From NCBI GenBank assembly GCA_009869945.1, contig WIXG01000068.1, forward strand, positions 1 through 64,000: a stretch of DNA of 64,000 bases, read 5' to 3'. This document shows positions 51,701 through 64,000 of this stretch, one piece after another. The notes under the pieces were generated by a model, which did not search any database, was not told where the DNA came from, and worked only from the letters and a program-made list of their open reading frames with translations. Position 1 is the stretch's first letter. The number at the start of each line of letters is the position of its first letter. Origin of the DNA: Mesaphorura yosii. Its lineage: Eukaryota > Arthropoda > Collembola > Poduromorpha > Tullbergiidae. Both the position numbers and the translations under genes were made by a program.

Positions 51701-54700
51701 ATCGTCATATGCGATCGTAATCTTATCGCTCGTTGCGTTTCTAATTAATAAGAGTCGGATTAATTGGCTTCGGTTCGTTCGTTGACCGCATGGCATCGCA
51801 CTGGGCCGGCCTGGCCTCAGAGTAAATAGGCTCAGCAATTTCCTTCACTCTCAGCCAATTTAATTAACATAGGCAATTTGCAATTTGCAAGATTGCAGTT
51901 CGAATTTGAGGTTTTGTAAGTTCGGAGGTCAGCCACCCTTCTCGCAGCTCACAGCAAGCTCTCAACACCTTTTCTGGGTCTCTCACATCTCTGAACATCT
52001 TTTTACGATTTCCTTATTCAGATTTTATGTTAAACTGCGCGATGCGGTGCGATGCGACCACATGCGTGGCCAGATCATAAAATATGATCCAAATAATGAG
52101 GAATTTGACCCCTGCTTTGCCATTTGCCAGTATCGTACTGATGCGCTGCAGGGACATAAATGGGCATTTAACTTTTAACACCGTTCCCAATTCGTTTCTT
52201 GCTTTCTCGCATGCTAACAACAGAAAACACATAAAACGCAAACGTAAATGAGAAACGCGTACGCATAAAATACGAAATTCGAATTTCGAACAAGCGAGCT
52301 GCTTGATGCTCAATTGATGATGATAAATTGTGCCAAGGAAAAAACTTAAAAACATGTTTGCCGGCGACTGCGATACGACTCGTACTAAATAAATGTCACT
52401 CTGTGTCTTGTCTTGCATTCTGTTTGGCACATGAATCATGACTTTATTATGTAAATTTTTATTATCTCCACTTGTTCGAACTCCAAATAAGAAAACAGAA
52501 AACACAACGCAGTCGCGGACGCGGGCGCAGAATTGCAGATTGTCGAGTGGTGTGAAGAAAGCAAGAAAACAGGAATTTTGCGTCTTGCCAGAAATATAAT
52601 TAATTGAAGTGGTTCTCGACGTTGAAGTTGAAGTTGCTAAATTACGTTAGTTTGAAACTTGACTCATATTTCGCATTATTGAGCCGTGTACCCAATAACC
52701 TCACTGATATTGCGTTCCTGGCCTGGCTGCCAACAGCCAATGGCCAGTGGCCAGCGCCAACTGCCAATTCAACTCAATTCGCCATTCGCAATTCGATCAA
52801 CATCTCCAAAATTAATGGAAGTGAGAACTGGGAACAGGTTTAATTTCAGTAATCTCAATCTCAATTTCATCACGAATTCCGGTACCCAAAGCCAAAAAAT
52901 TAATTGACTTTTCATTCGATGAGTGTGTGGGTGTGCTTTTGTGTTTTATGCGCTGTTTGCACGTAATTCAAAGGCGTCAATCCAGGTTGATTGGCTTTGA
53001 CTTTGGCTTTCTGAATACAAAATCAAAAAGCAATCCTGTGCTTGTGACCTATGAGCATTGCAGCACTCGAGAAGACTGGATTAATGATTCGCCAGTCGCC
53101 AGGCATAAAATGCGACTTTATGACCGGTTGATTTGACGGCCTGGCTGCATGACTTGCATGAAAAGCTGAGCGCCAACTCCAACTTGGCAATGCTGATATG
53201 AGCTATCACATTACACCGTATTAATTATGCGACTCAAGACACGACTCAAGAGTGAACGACATGGCAGTATGGCATGCAGGCACGAATCACGAATGTCAAG
53301 CCACGGCCACGACTCATCGCCGCAATTGCAATTGCAGCGAGCCAAGCCATGTTATCGCCCATCGTTTTGTAATGATTATTAAAAGTGTGCACTGCATCGC
53401 CAAACTGGACGCATGACAAGCAGAAGTGTGCGTGTATTTAATTTACAATTTACATCGTCTCTTGACGATGTCACTTGAATTCCTAATCGCAGTCGCATGA
53501 ATGAATTGACAATTGAACACCTCAACGAGCCAAGCCTACCTTGCATTGTTGTGACAAAGAATGTTGACTCGTGCAATTACTCGGGCGAACGATATATCAG
53601 TCAAGCGAGGGACCGAGCGTTGGGATTGTGATAATTGCGCTTTCGCCAAGAGCCGGTCAAGCTAAGCTAGGCCGAGATTTAGCATGAACTAAATGGTAAT
53701 GATTTACGAGTGGAGTCGTATCGAAGATTTTGTGTCCACAATCGCAGCCCGCAATGCTTCGAACTTGGGATTTATGGCAATACCAATGGCAATGGTTGGT
53801 CTTGGTCTGTGCTTGACAGAACAACAGGGCAGCAGCGAGCAGTTGACAATAATTGCCAAAGTCAAATATTAGCCTTTCGTATTTAGATTTATGTAATGTA
53901 TTTGCACTCAGCAGCAGCACCTTGACTTCTTGGCTGGGTTTAATGCTTCTGCCATGCCATGCCATCACTATGCCGTATTTATCCACTAATGACCAGTAGT
54001 TCCTCGGCGTCGGATGACAATGACAGTGATGACGCTCGTAAACAATGCAGGATGGACAGTACACAAGGTGGACAGTGGCCATGAATGGCCTAATGGAAAT
54101 TGTCAGGCAGCAGCGGCCTGCCTGCTGATACTTTAATGCGGCCATTCCATTTTTTGTGGCTGACGCTTGGCCTGGACTGGCTTGGCGTGGCATGTTTTTG
54201 TCTCATCTTTAGACGGATGGACGGACGGTCCATCAACCCACGCACTAAAATCCTTCTCCGACGCATGCCATGCCATGCATGCATTGTTAACCACGCAAAT
54301 AAATGGCAATCATCAATCAAGCAACTGCGCCGCGCCGCACCACACCAAGTCAGCCAAGAGAACAGTCGGACAGAAAGGAGAGACTGAAAAATATTCATAA
54401 TTTATCTCCCAAACAATTACACTGCGAAATTATTCACAGATAAGCCCGTGTATCCACTACTGCTTTGCTTTGCCAATAAAATTCAATTTTGGTGCAGCCG
54501 GAGATAAATCTACGCCAAACTCCAAGTGGCCAGCTACGCCTATTTCGAATTATGTAAATTGTGAGTCGAGATCTGCAATCTGTATCAGCAATCGATCGAC
54601 GGCGCTCTTGGCTCCTGGGCATGATTGTCATCATTCATTCGTCCGAGTATTCATGCCTCGCCTGGCATGCCATGCTATGCCATCATTAATCTGCAGCCAA

Positions 54701-57700
54701 CTGTTATTATTGTTGGTCCAGAAAAAGGATTCTCGATTCTGTGCTGCTGCAATGGAATTCCAATTCCGAATCTATTATGCTTGTCAGAGAAAGAAGCGAC
54801 TTGGCGTGGCGTTGCGTTGGCGAGTTACGGGAAGATTTACTTTACAACCTCCTCGTACGCGTAAGCTTGGGGCAATCTCTCTTCTTCTCCACCGCATCCA
54901 AGTCCCATTAATAATAATATAATTTATAATAGCGTAGAATTATAATAAACCCTTTCTCATCCACGTCTGCGGCTGCGGCGCAGTCCACGCCGTTGCCAGC
55001 GCGGCTGACCTTGGAATTGTGAAGAATTTTAATACACCGGCAACTTTATAAATCCTAAAATTGGTTTCGAGATTTAAATACTTGTGAATTCCAACTCTGT
55101 GGAGAGGAATCTCACACATAAGTGCTCGTGGGCACGGGCACTTTTTCAGGCGGTGGAGTGCATGGAGAACGAAAGATTCACTTTTTTGTGGTCTGGAGTC
55201 CGCACTCCACCCGCGTGATTTCATCTCTTACAAATCACATACGAATTGAACGTGTACGTGTACACGCTTGACGCTTGGGTCAATGTGTTTTTGATGGTTG
55301 ATTCAAGGTGAATCAGAATCAGAATGAGAAAGATGATTTTTTATGCGAGCGCCAGCACAGGCTCAGGCGCGTAGCGAGACACAGACTCCATGTGCCATGC
55401 CACGACGGCTGCGACTGACTTTTTATCCGTACAATTATCGCAGTGTGTGAATTCATCGCGTAGCGAAGCAGTGTAAGTATTTTTTATAACCCTCAATTGT
55501 CCAGCCAAGCCAGCCAGCTTGATCTTTTGCTCATATTTGTACATTGCCTCACGTTCTTTGCGATTAACACGAGTTAAGCTAAGAGCACGTTACAGACAAG
55601 ATTGCGTAAATTCAGTGAATTGCAAGGAAAGAAAGAAGTTAAGCGATGAAAAGAATTGAGGCACGTGTTTAATTAATGCATTTCTGGATTGACGAATCAA
55701 AGCGCCTTAACCCTTTCCTTTCCTCTACAGCTTTTCTCTAATGCATTGCAATTAACGCCGTTTAATTTCAACGCATCTTTCTTCATCGAACACACAAGTA
55801 CGATCAATTTATTCGACACATCTCAGCAGCAGCAGCACGCGGCTCGCAGCACTTCATCAATCGAATTCATCAGCCAAGATCGAGAATACTAGAATAAAGA
55901 ATCTCCTATTCTGTTGCTCCAAGACAAGACAATGCAGGCCGATAATTGCTGAAAGGGTTGAGCAGCAGGAACTGAGGAACTAAAAGCACAGCAACACAAC
56001 GGCAAAAGCGCAGCCCGGCCACGTGTCATTAATCACACATCATGCAAACAGCGATTCGAATGGGAGAATGGCATGGTATGAAAAGAAGTTCAAGACATCA
56101 AAAGAAGATGAAGTAGACGGACGGACACGGGAGCAGGCGGGCCGGGATGAAGATGAAACGCAACGCAAAACGCAACGCGTAGCGAGCAACAAAAGGATGA
56201 TGTTGGGATCCACTCATTGCAAATAAGCAGATAGCAGATGAAGCCGACGAAGAAACGATAAAAAATTGCCCTGAAGTGTGACTGCATGGAGTGCAGCGCG
56301 AACGCACTACAATCAAAGAGGCAACCATAGAAGAGGAAAGAACGAGTACGTAAAAAGACGGAGATACGGAAACGGAGAGACGGTCTTTCCATTATAACAA
56401 GATTATAATGGAAAAAAAATTAAACCGCAATGAATACCACCACTCAAAGACACTTTTGTCCATTAAAAACACCTTTAGTCACTGTCAGGATCGGGAAAAT
56501 GCGTATTTTGCAGTAAAAACATAGATTTTTATCATCTCGCGATGTGATGGGCACGGCCAACGCAGTTTTTCATACATAAATTAAAGTGTCGGTGCGAATC
56601 CGGCACCATAAAATCAAATTACATGCACCCTAGGGGTCAGCTAGCCTTGGCCATTGCAAAAAATCATAAAAATGCTAATACCAATAATGGACAATTGCTA
56701 GCCAAACCAAGTCACGGGTCAAGAAAGGCCAAGCATATACGTTCGCATTGCGTGCTGCAAATTCCTCGTTCGCTGCCCAAGAGTATTAAAATGCAAATTT
56801 TTGGGTGTGCTTAGCTAAATAAATCTGGGCACACGATAATTGACAATGGAAACCTAAACGAGAGAGCAATGCAACAACAAATTATTGGGCTTTTAATGAT
56901 TTTCGTTATTTTACATAAAATTACAGACAACAATTGAATTATAGTTTATGTTTTGTGTTTGAGGGAATCATAATTCGTAATTTCAGGTTGTTCTTCCACG
57001 CAAGTAAGCTTATTAGTGGTTTTGCTTTTGGTTTTGGTTGTAAAAGAATTTTCCATGCTTCAATAACCAAAATCAAAATGCGAGCTGAGTGTAAGGAAAA
57101 CGCACCCTTAAGGATAATACCATATACCCATATTTTATGCGTTTATGACACATTGTTCGCGTGCGCAGGTTCCTCATTGTTGTACAACAATGTAAAATGA
57201 CACCAATTGTGGTTTTACACTTTACGAGACTCATTCTGGGCCTTTGAATGACAGGCGTGAAGGAAAAAGAGCAATTCAATACCAAAATCATGGAAAAAAG
57301 ATTTGCTTTACGATTTTGAGTCAAACTGCACGTAAAATTGTAATTCTTCGGCCAATTCAAGCGCAACACGGAGCATATTTCACTGCAGTTTGTGACTCCA
57401 GGCTCGAGGGTTACGAACGTGTGCCGATTGCTGGTGATTGATTGTCCAATCACCCGCCGTACGTGTGCGCAATCTCAATTACGAAATTACGAGTCCACAC
57501 GCGGATGATGATTGCCTCGCTTTGCTTTACTAATTAATGAGAAGACTACCTGCACTTAAAACCCAATTAAGTATGCAAATGTACATTAAAATAATGTGTA
57601 TGTAAACGGTAAACTGTGGGTTCAATCGTTAATAAATTATCCCCGAGCAATTCGCATTAACATGTCAGACTCGTCGCGTCCCTCGTATTTCTAATTACTG

Positions 57701-60700
57701 CATGCACAAAACTTTAGGCTGCTATGGTGTAATGACGACACATTAATCACTCACAGGGCAGTGCAGCGTGTATTGCAGGATGCGGGTTGTTAATTGCGTG
57801 CCTGCATTTTGCATTTCTTTTAGCATTGACACTTAACAAGTATTTACGAAATAATACGAGTAATTACCGCTTGCATGCAAATGACAATAAAATCGTAAAT
57901 CTTCAGAGTATTGTTCAAGCATCAAGCTTGCTTCCGCCTCTGCATCGTAATAATCGCAAAATGAGAATCAGCAAAAATTTTAAGCATGCACCTTGCAAGA
58001 GGAAGAAGTTTGATCGAGCTGCCCGGTCGGCCCTTGAACCTTAATTGAGCTTCACGGTGGTCCTCCTCGCCTTGCATGTGTATTTGCATACAAGGTATAG
58101 TAATAATCGTAAATCTCGAAAGTAATTTAGAAATTGAATAAAATTATGAGGTCATAAAATTTTTATTGGAATATCAAACAAGGCAAGGCGTCCGGTATTT
58201 GGAGGCTTTGAGTGTGTTTAGAGAATGGCGAGTCTTCATTCTATAACCAAAAGCCCTACGAGTGAAGAGCGAAATGAAAGCAGCCGAAAGAATTTCGGAT
58301 CGAGATCGCGAGATGGATCGCGGCTCGGTTCTGAAGCCAGGATGCTGGAGCGATCTATTTATAGCCGCAGCATCCGAAACCACATCTGCTCCGTGGCTCT
58401 TTGTCTAGTAACCCTTTTAGTCAGACTCCTTTTTCCGAGTCTGTGATCCCAGCCACCAGAAAGGGTTACAGTCGACTTCTATCAGTTGAAACTGGAATCT
58501 CCAGCAAGCAGGGCAGGGACTCGTTCTGGAATGGAAAGGGATCTCTTTGTTGATACGCACGTTACGCACAACAATGTGCATCGACTCAGTGTACGCGTCC
58601 ATAGTATTTATGACATGAAGCCCACAATTACTATAATTAAATCCCTTTTGACCACTTGTAATTATTTCTCAACTACTAAATTGAATTCTGGTCGTACGCA
58701 GATGTGGACGTGTAATTTCAATCTAAATATTTGTTCTGAAGCAAGACTAAGGCTTAAGAGACCGCGACAGCGACAGGAGTCGTAAATAAGAGACTTGAAA
58801 ATAGATATGGATAAGTAATTACAGCTTTTACGTGTACAATCCACAATCAGCCATCAGCGTTTCTGCCTGCCTGGCTGTAGTGGCAGCCTTGTCATCGTAA
58901 ACAACAGTGCCGGGACGTCTATCAGTTTAATAACTACTTGGCCGTGGTTCACTTTGCATTTATCGTCTCGGCCGGCAGTAACGCCCCGAAACTTCCATTC
59001 TCATACACAATACCACAATACACACGTGGAGCGGATAAATTGTGAATACCTGACGTGGATTTGAACGGATGGACTAGGACTTGGGCCTGCTATTAATGAA
59101 AAGTGATAAATAATAGCACAAGCAGGCTGAGAACATGGAACGGTAATTAAGAAAGTAGATTACGAATGTAGGAAGAGACAAGCAAACGCCGAACCGTGCC
59201 CGAGTCCACGTCATTTCGTGCGGGTGTTGGTGTTGCATGTCAAAAATACACCACCCGACTCAAGTCAAGCTTCAAGGAGTGGTTTTTAGGGTATGAGAAC
59301 CGCAACGGCCATAATAATTGCCAATTGCAACACTTTACGTGTCCGTGTCTGCAAATTCGCTACTCGCAAGATGCGAAAAGTCGATTAAGTGCAGTGACTG
59401 ACGGGGAGGGTGTGAAGTAAAATGTTGCATTGCACTGCAAACGCGAAAATTTCAGTGCCAAGAGCCGAAGCCAGGTGAATGTTCTCACAAAGGCGGTAGG
59501 CAGGCAATGCAACGCGAACTCCGGCGTAAACGACGGGAAATAAATTCCTTTCCGAGAATGGTAATATGTAATAAACCCAAGTCTTTCGACAGCCCATCCA
59601 CGAGCTCGTATTATTTAACACACTTTAATTTCACAATAAAAGAATTCACATTCAAATTTCTGCTTTCTGCATGCTTATTATCACTTTTACGGCAAGGCAG
59701 CAACCGGCTCGAAGAAATCGACGGACGGACGAACGACGGAATTTATGACCATGGCAGATGTCGTGCGAATACGAATACGAAGTTGGAAACAAAATGCAAT
59801 TAAGTAGTGTAAATAGTAAATACGATGAAGGAGCGAAGAAGGAGTGAGTTTTCGTTAGCGTGCATGCACGGAGCATGATTAACATGTGTGATAGGCTTGG
59901 TCTAGCCCGGCTTGGAGAAGAGGTTTTTGGCTTTTAGTGCCTTTACTTTTAGTGTGGTGTTGCTTTTAACATGCAAATTGTAATAAAATGGGCACTTTGC
60001 GGTCTCGCAATGGTGTAAATGAAAATGTCAGATTCTTAAATACGTAGTGCATGCATGGCAGACTAAATGCTAAGCTCAGCATGGTGCTTGTTTGCTATTT
60101 CCTTACAAAGGAAGACATACGGCAAGCGCAAGCGAGCTCGAGTTCGTCCGACCGAGTTGGCCTGGCCGTCTGACCCTTGCCTTGCTGGACAAACGAGACT
60201 ATTAACAAGTCAATTAACCACATTGCATCGCATTGTTTGAGTAGAAGTCCGAGTTTGAGCGTTCTGCCTCGGCAAAATGTCTTGTAAGAATTCGAATTCG
60301 AATTACGACCGTTATCGTTATCCATTCGAGATGAGATAGTGAAAGGTTTCAATTTCCAACGTAGAATAGAATAGAATTGATCTGGCATCCAATTATTCTT
60401 TTATTACCATGGACTGATATATGAATGGAATGGCGAATGGTGAATGGACGATCGTCATACACGAACGAACGAAGCAGCACTCGCAACTCGCATAACGATA
60501 ACAGTAAAACATAAATTCCCAAATCGAGATTCAGACTCAGGCTCGAGCTGGTCGAGATTACGATTACGATAAAGGTGAAATCGTGAAATCGTTTTCAGAG
60601 ATTTTCTTATTTTATTTTATAGTTTATTGAAACGGGGCCTCGAGTCGAAGGCAATGCAACGCAGCAGACGGAGAAATGGAAAACTTCAATTTTGGACGCT

Positions 60701-63700
60701 GAATTTATTTTATACCGCTACGCCGCCAGAGACTGGCGCATAAAAGTCAGGGAGCCAGCGTATGCAAAATGCAGCAGATGCAAATGGCTGCGTATTCCGT
60801 ATTTTTATAGCGCGGAGATGAAGAGGCTCTCGTAAATCGTTTCACGCAGAGGTAGGCAACACGGCGGCGGCAGCGGAATGGGAAGACATTCAGTGCAAAT
60901 TCACCCGTCAAGGCAAGGCAGCAAAGCAAATTCTCTAGCACAGCACGGCAAAAACATCGCATAAAATAGTAAAATACGGCCTGGAAACGCATTACGGCCA
61001 GCCAGCTCCTTCGAGCTACAGCATCAAGCACGGAGCAATAATAATATTATTGGAATGAAGAGGTGAAGGTATAAATGGGTCCAGCGTCATGCCCATAACC
61101 CCTTTACTGTTACTTTTACTGCTTATTGCGACTGGGAGACGCGCCGCGCACCTGAGATGCAATATGCAAGATGCAAACCGGCCGAGTAAATGAGCCAGCA
61201 TCAACAATACGTCTGGAACGCGCATAATTCGACTTCGCCCTTTGAATCCCTTGGACATTTGTCCATATGTTTTGCTTTAATGCATTTTTGAAGCCTACTG
61301 CCACTACCAGGCGTTGAGCCGGCTCTTTTATGCAAAATGAGAGTGATTTCAAATATTTGAATGTAGGCAGGTTTCGATTACAACTTACTATCTGTCTTTG
61401 TCCGAGTTGCGTATACACATAATGTAAATAATATGCGGAATGAGCCATTAAAATCAGTGCCGCTATCGAAATCATTCTTTGCCATTGCCATCCGAGAGTG
61501 CGAGTGCGTGGATGAAAGGAGGACGATATGAACCTTTTTGAAACGGTAATATTTTAAAAGCAGTCGAGTCGTGTCGTGAATGGATCATTTTTTGCACAAG
61601 GGCACATGCAATGCTGCGAAGGCAAAGGGTTAAGTTAAAGGCCCTGGTTGTGATTACCTGTGAACATGATCTCTTGCTGCTTCTGCCGCTGTTGCTGTTA
61701 TTATTATGCATGTCATCTTGATTTATTGCAAAGTAGTCTTCTACTCCTGCATCAATGCTGCATCAGAAGATACTCTTCCACGGCTACGCCGCTTCGGTTT
61801 CTGAAATGAATGAAAATCATAATCAATGTCGATAATGGCTTGGCTTGGCTACACGTACACGGTTCGGAGAGATTCTTTCATATCGTATCGTATCAATACA
61901 TTGCCATTTTCCCGTAATTTATTGTTGAAACGGTGTACATTTCTCTTTGATCAAAGGATCATGCATATACATTTGCATTCGTATTATATTTGGGATTCAC
62001 TCATCCATGTTTTGTAACATTTCAAAGAAGAAGCTGCAGCATCGTGCAATGCAACCCTTTGAACACGGAACATAGTGTAATTGTACTGATAACCACTGAA
62101 GAGTAACCAGCATTATTATTATTAAAATTCATATTCTTATTATAAATGTTCATTTTAGCAGCAGCAGCAGCCGCGCTGCCAGGCCCAGGCCTTTGCTTTT
62201 ATGTGATCATCGTAATAATTTCCAGTTCAGTGGTCGATCGCATCATGAATGCATTGCTTTCATTCATTACCACCTTATGTCTGGAATTTGGGTGTCTGTT
62301 TGATGCTTCGTCGGGGCTTACACGTAGGATTGCATTAACGGATCAGGCAAAGATTGCTTTAATCCATGTACAACTATTTCAAGGGTACTTTGTGCTTTTT
62401 GCTTGAAAGTGAGTACGATTCAGTCTTTGTAGCACACCTGTTAAGGGTTTTTCTTATCTAATTTCGTGTGACTTCGCAGAAAACTTCCTCTGAAGCATTC
62501 TCAGGGTCTACCAATCCACCAATGATTCATTTGTTGGCTGAGAAGCATCCCGGCAGAAGCTCGAAACTCATTTCAAGCTCTCGTCTTGTTATTCGTACTG
62601 TAATTCGCGTAATCATGTTCATTTTTATTAATAGTCCGTATAATTATAATTATAGAGTGCAACGGAACCCATAATTCATAATTCATGCAACGCAAGGCAT
62701 GGCTTGAAACAGTGATTGCAGTGCTTTTAGTGTTTAGTCATTCGTCGTGTTGTTTCGTTGCTGGTGGGTGGATTTTATAGCCTTCATAAATAATGCAACC
62801 TGTCGGAGCGGACAAGTGAACATGAGATTATAATTGCATATTGCAGCTCTGGATTTTTTCGTACGTGCAATTTTAATTGGAAAACTACGAAATACGTATG
62901 AATTGCGTTTCTCGTATCAAGGAATTGGATTTAATTGCGCTCAACTCAAGTGTGAACTGTGAACTGGTGCAATTATTCGCAAGTCGGAAACTTCTCAAAT
63001 AAATTTCACGTAGGATCAGGCCGAGCTCATCGCATCGCCTGATCTCATAATTGCAAGTAATCGTAGTCGTAATTGCACAATGAGTAATTGAAAAGGAACG
63101 ACGAACGAACCACTGAAGATGAACGAGCAGTTTCAGCATTCAGCAGCCAGTGTATGCATTCAGTTCTCGGTTCTCGACACCGGCAGCTCGTCATGATTTA
63201 TTAACAAGACAGGATTGGCTTTGGCTTGGCATTGGCTATTGTGTGGCAGATCAATGATTGATGACTACACTCCAGATTTGAATAGAATGCGTATCGTATC
63301 CGTATAGCGTATCGACAAAGGAAGATTCAATTCAACGTGGTTGTTGGCAGTAAACCGCAAAGCAAGACGGATAATTGACGATGATTTCGTCAAATCATTA
63401 ACACGCATTCAGATCCTGCGTTCTATACTCAAGTCATGAATTCAGACACGTCCTCAGTGCTTGGATCCGGATCATTACGAAATGCAAGGTCATGTCAAGA
63501 TGGCAGACCGGGCACGGCAGCCGTGAAACGGATGAAAATGATAATGTAAATTAAATCCAAGTACTAAGCTTCATTTACTTATATGAAATATGAAGCCAAG
63601 CCAAATCCTGCATTACAACTTGTGTTTCGTATTCCTGTGATGCGGGGAAACTGGAATGGTGAACAAGTGAGAAATTCGGGCGTGTTGCGTCCTCGTGAAT

Positions 63701-64000
63701 TTTCAAAAGCCAAAATGCCTTATGATTTACGACGCAAGCACTCAAGACCAAAACGCAGACACGGGACATTTCTAAATCCCATCTTGCAAATGTGCATCGC
63801 ATTATTTACGTACGTCGTGCATCATGCATCAACTTTCTCTCATTTCCTTGCAGTAACGATGCATCATCGTGCAACAACGAAAAGAGCCCATTTCACAATT
63901 TTATTCCATTGACTCCCTCCAATTCATGGGGTCTTAAGTTTCCAATTGTGACGGTGTGACGTGCGTCTGCGACGGGAAAAGTAACAACTTGACACTTTAC
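48780..64000. other. 15-kb gene-poor region at the right edge
   Basis: No supported exon. If the candidate gene at 48365 is real, much of this may be its intron. The DNA again consists of impure simple words, such as GCGAGCGAGCGAG (49268-49280), CATGC-type runs (54263-54282 and 54663-54680), CGTATCGTATC (61881-61896 and 63291-63312), GGCTTGGCTTGG (61839-61850) and GCA/CAG (62157-62172). The longer open frames here (for example minus 53657-54193 and minus 52014-52505) show no domains and are rich in residues encoded by those words. Confidence 0.5.
62157..62172 (+). repeat. GCA/CAG trinucleotide run
   Basis: Five near-perfect AGC units followed by CGC. Similar short CAG runs occur at 29751-29765, 35379-35391 and 55826-55837. 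None lies in a supported coding exon. Confidence 0.7.

Noticed and set aside
52014-52505. 163-residue minus-strand open frame
   Set aside because: No recognisable motif or splice context; consistent with a chance frame in stop-poor DNA.
53657-54193. 178-residue minus-strand open frame, the longest in the right half
   Set aside because: Composition follows the local CATGC/TGGC words (many His, Cys, Ala, Met); no family resemblance.
56583-56610. T-arm-like sequence with GTGCGAATCC near a GGCACCA end
   Set aside because: Loop and stem do not fit a tRNA T-arm, and no matching A box or 5' acceptor strand lies upstream.
62477-62580. Possible exon after a TTCGCAG acceptor
   Set aside because: The open frame is plausible but has no clear donor, no recognised domain and no phase partner that can be verified.

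Overview
The window is eukaryotic nuclear DNA from an animal, most likely an arthropod. The evidence is multi-exon genes with GT-AG introns (mostly about 50-470 bp), secreted CUB-trypsin proteases, a ciliary gene, CDT1 with an N-terminal PIP-type motif, and TCAGT-like initiator words. I cannot place it to order; a crustacean or springtail would fit but is a guess. No prokaryotic operon, CRISPR array, rRNA or convincing tRNA is visible.

The first 18.3 kb are gene-dense. From left to right they hold: TMX3, an ER-membrane thioredoxin-like protein on the minus strand (11 exons, 456 codons); a 1.7-kb divergent intergenic region; CDT1, the replication-licensing factor (plus strand, 5 exons, 670 codons); two tandem paralogous CUB-plus-trypsin zymogens (13 exons, 524 codons, and 10 exons, 508 codons) separated by only 198 bp; and, after a 2.4-kb gap, a phytanoyl-CoA dioxygenase-family enzyme of bacterial-looking type with a single intron (284 codons). 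All six complete gene models were built by hand. In each one the exon phases join and the total coding length is a multiple of three.

From 18.3 kb to the end the window is gene-poor. The only complete gene is CFAP20 (4 exons, 199 codons, 26554-27485). At 47.6-48.8 kb there is a promoter/5'UTR-like stretch and two phase-compatible candidate exons that could begin an unrecognised gene running rightward out of the window. The rest is non-coding DNA full of short, impure tandem words (CATGC, TTGGC, AGGC, CGAGTA and CGTAT types). It contains one clear mobile-element relic, a 550-bp foldback element with roughly 200-bp inverted arms at 32674-33223, and a few perfect palindromes or hairpins.

The genes do not form one pathway. 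TMX3 acts in ER redox folding, CDT1 in S-phase licensing, the two proteases in secreted proteolysis, the PhyH protein in 2-oxoglutarate-dependent oxidation, and CFAP20 in the axoneme. The most interesting points are the intron turnover between the tandem proteases, their shared DAVWC tail, the foldback element, the bacterial-looking PhyH gene, and the candidate gene start near 48.4 kb.
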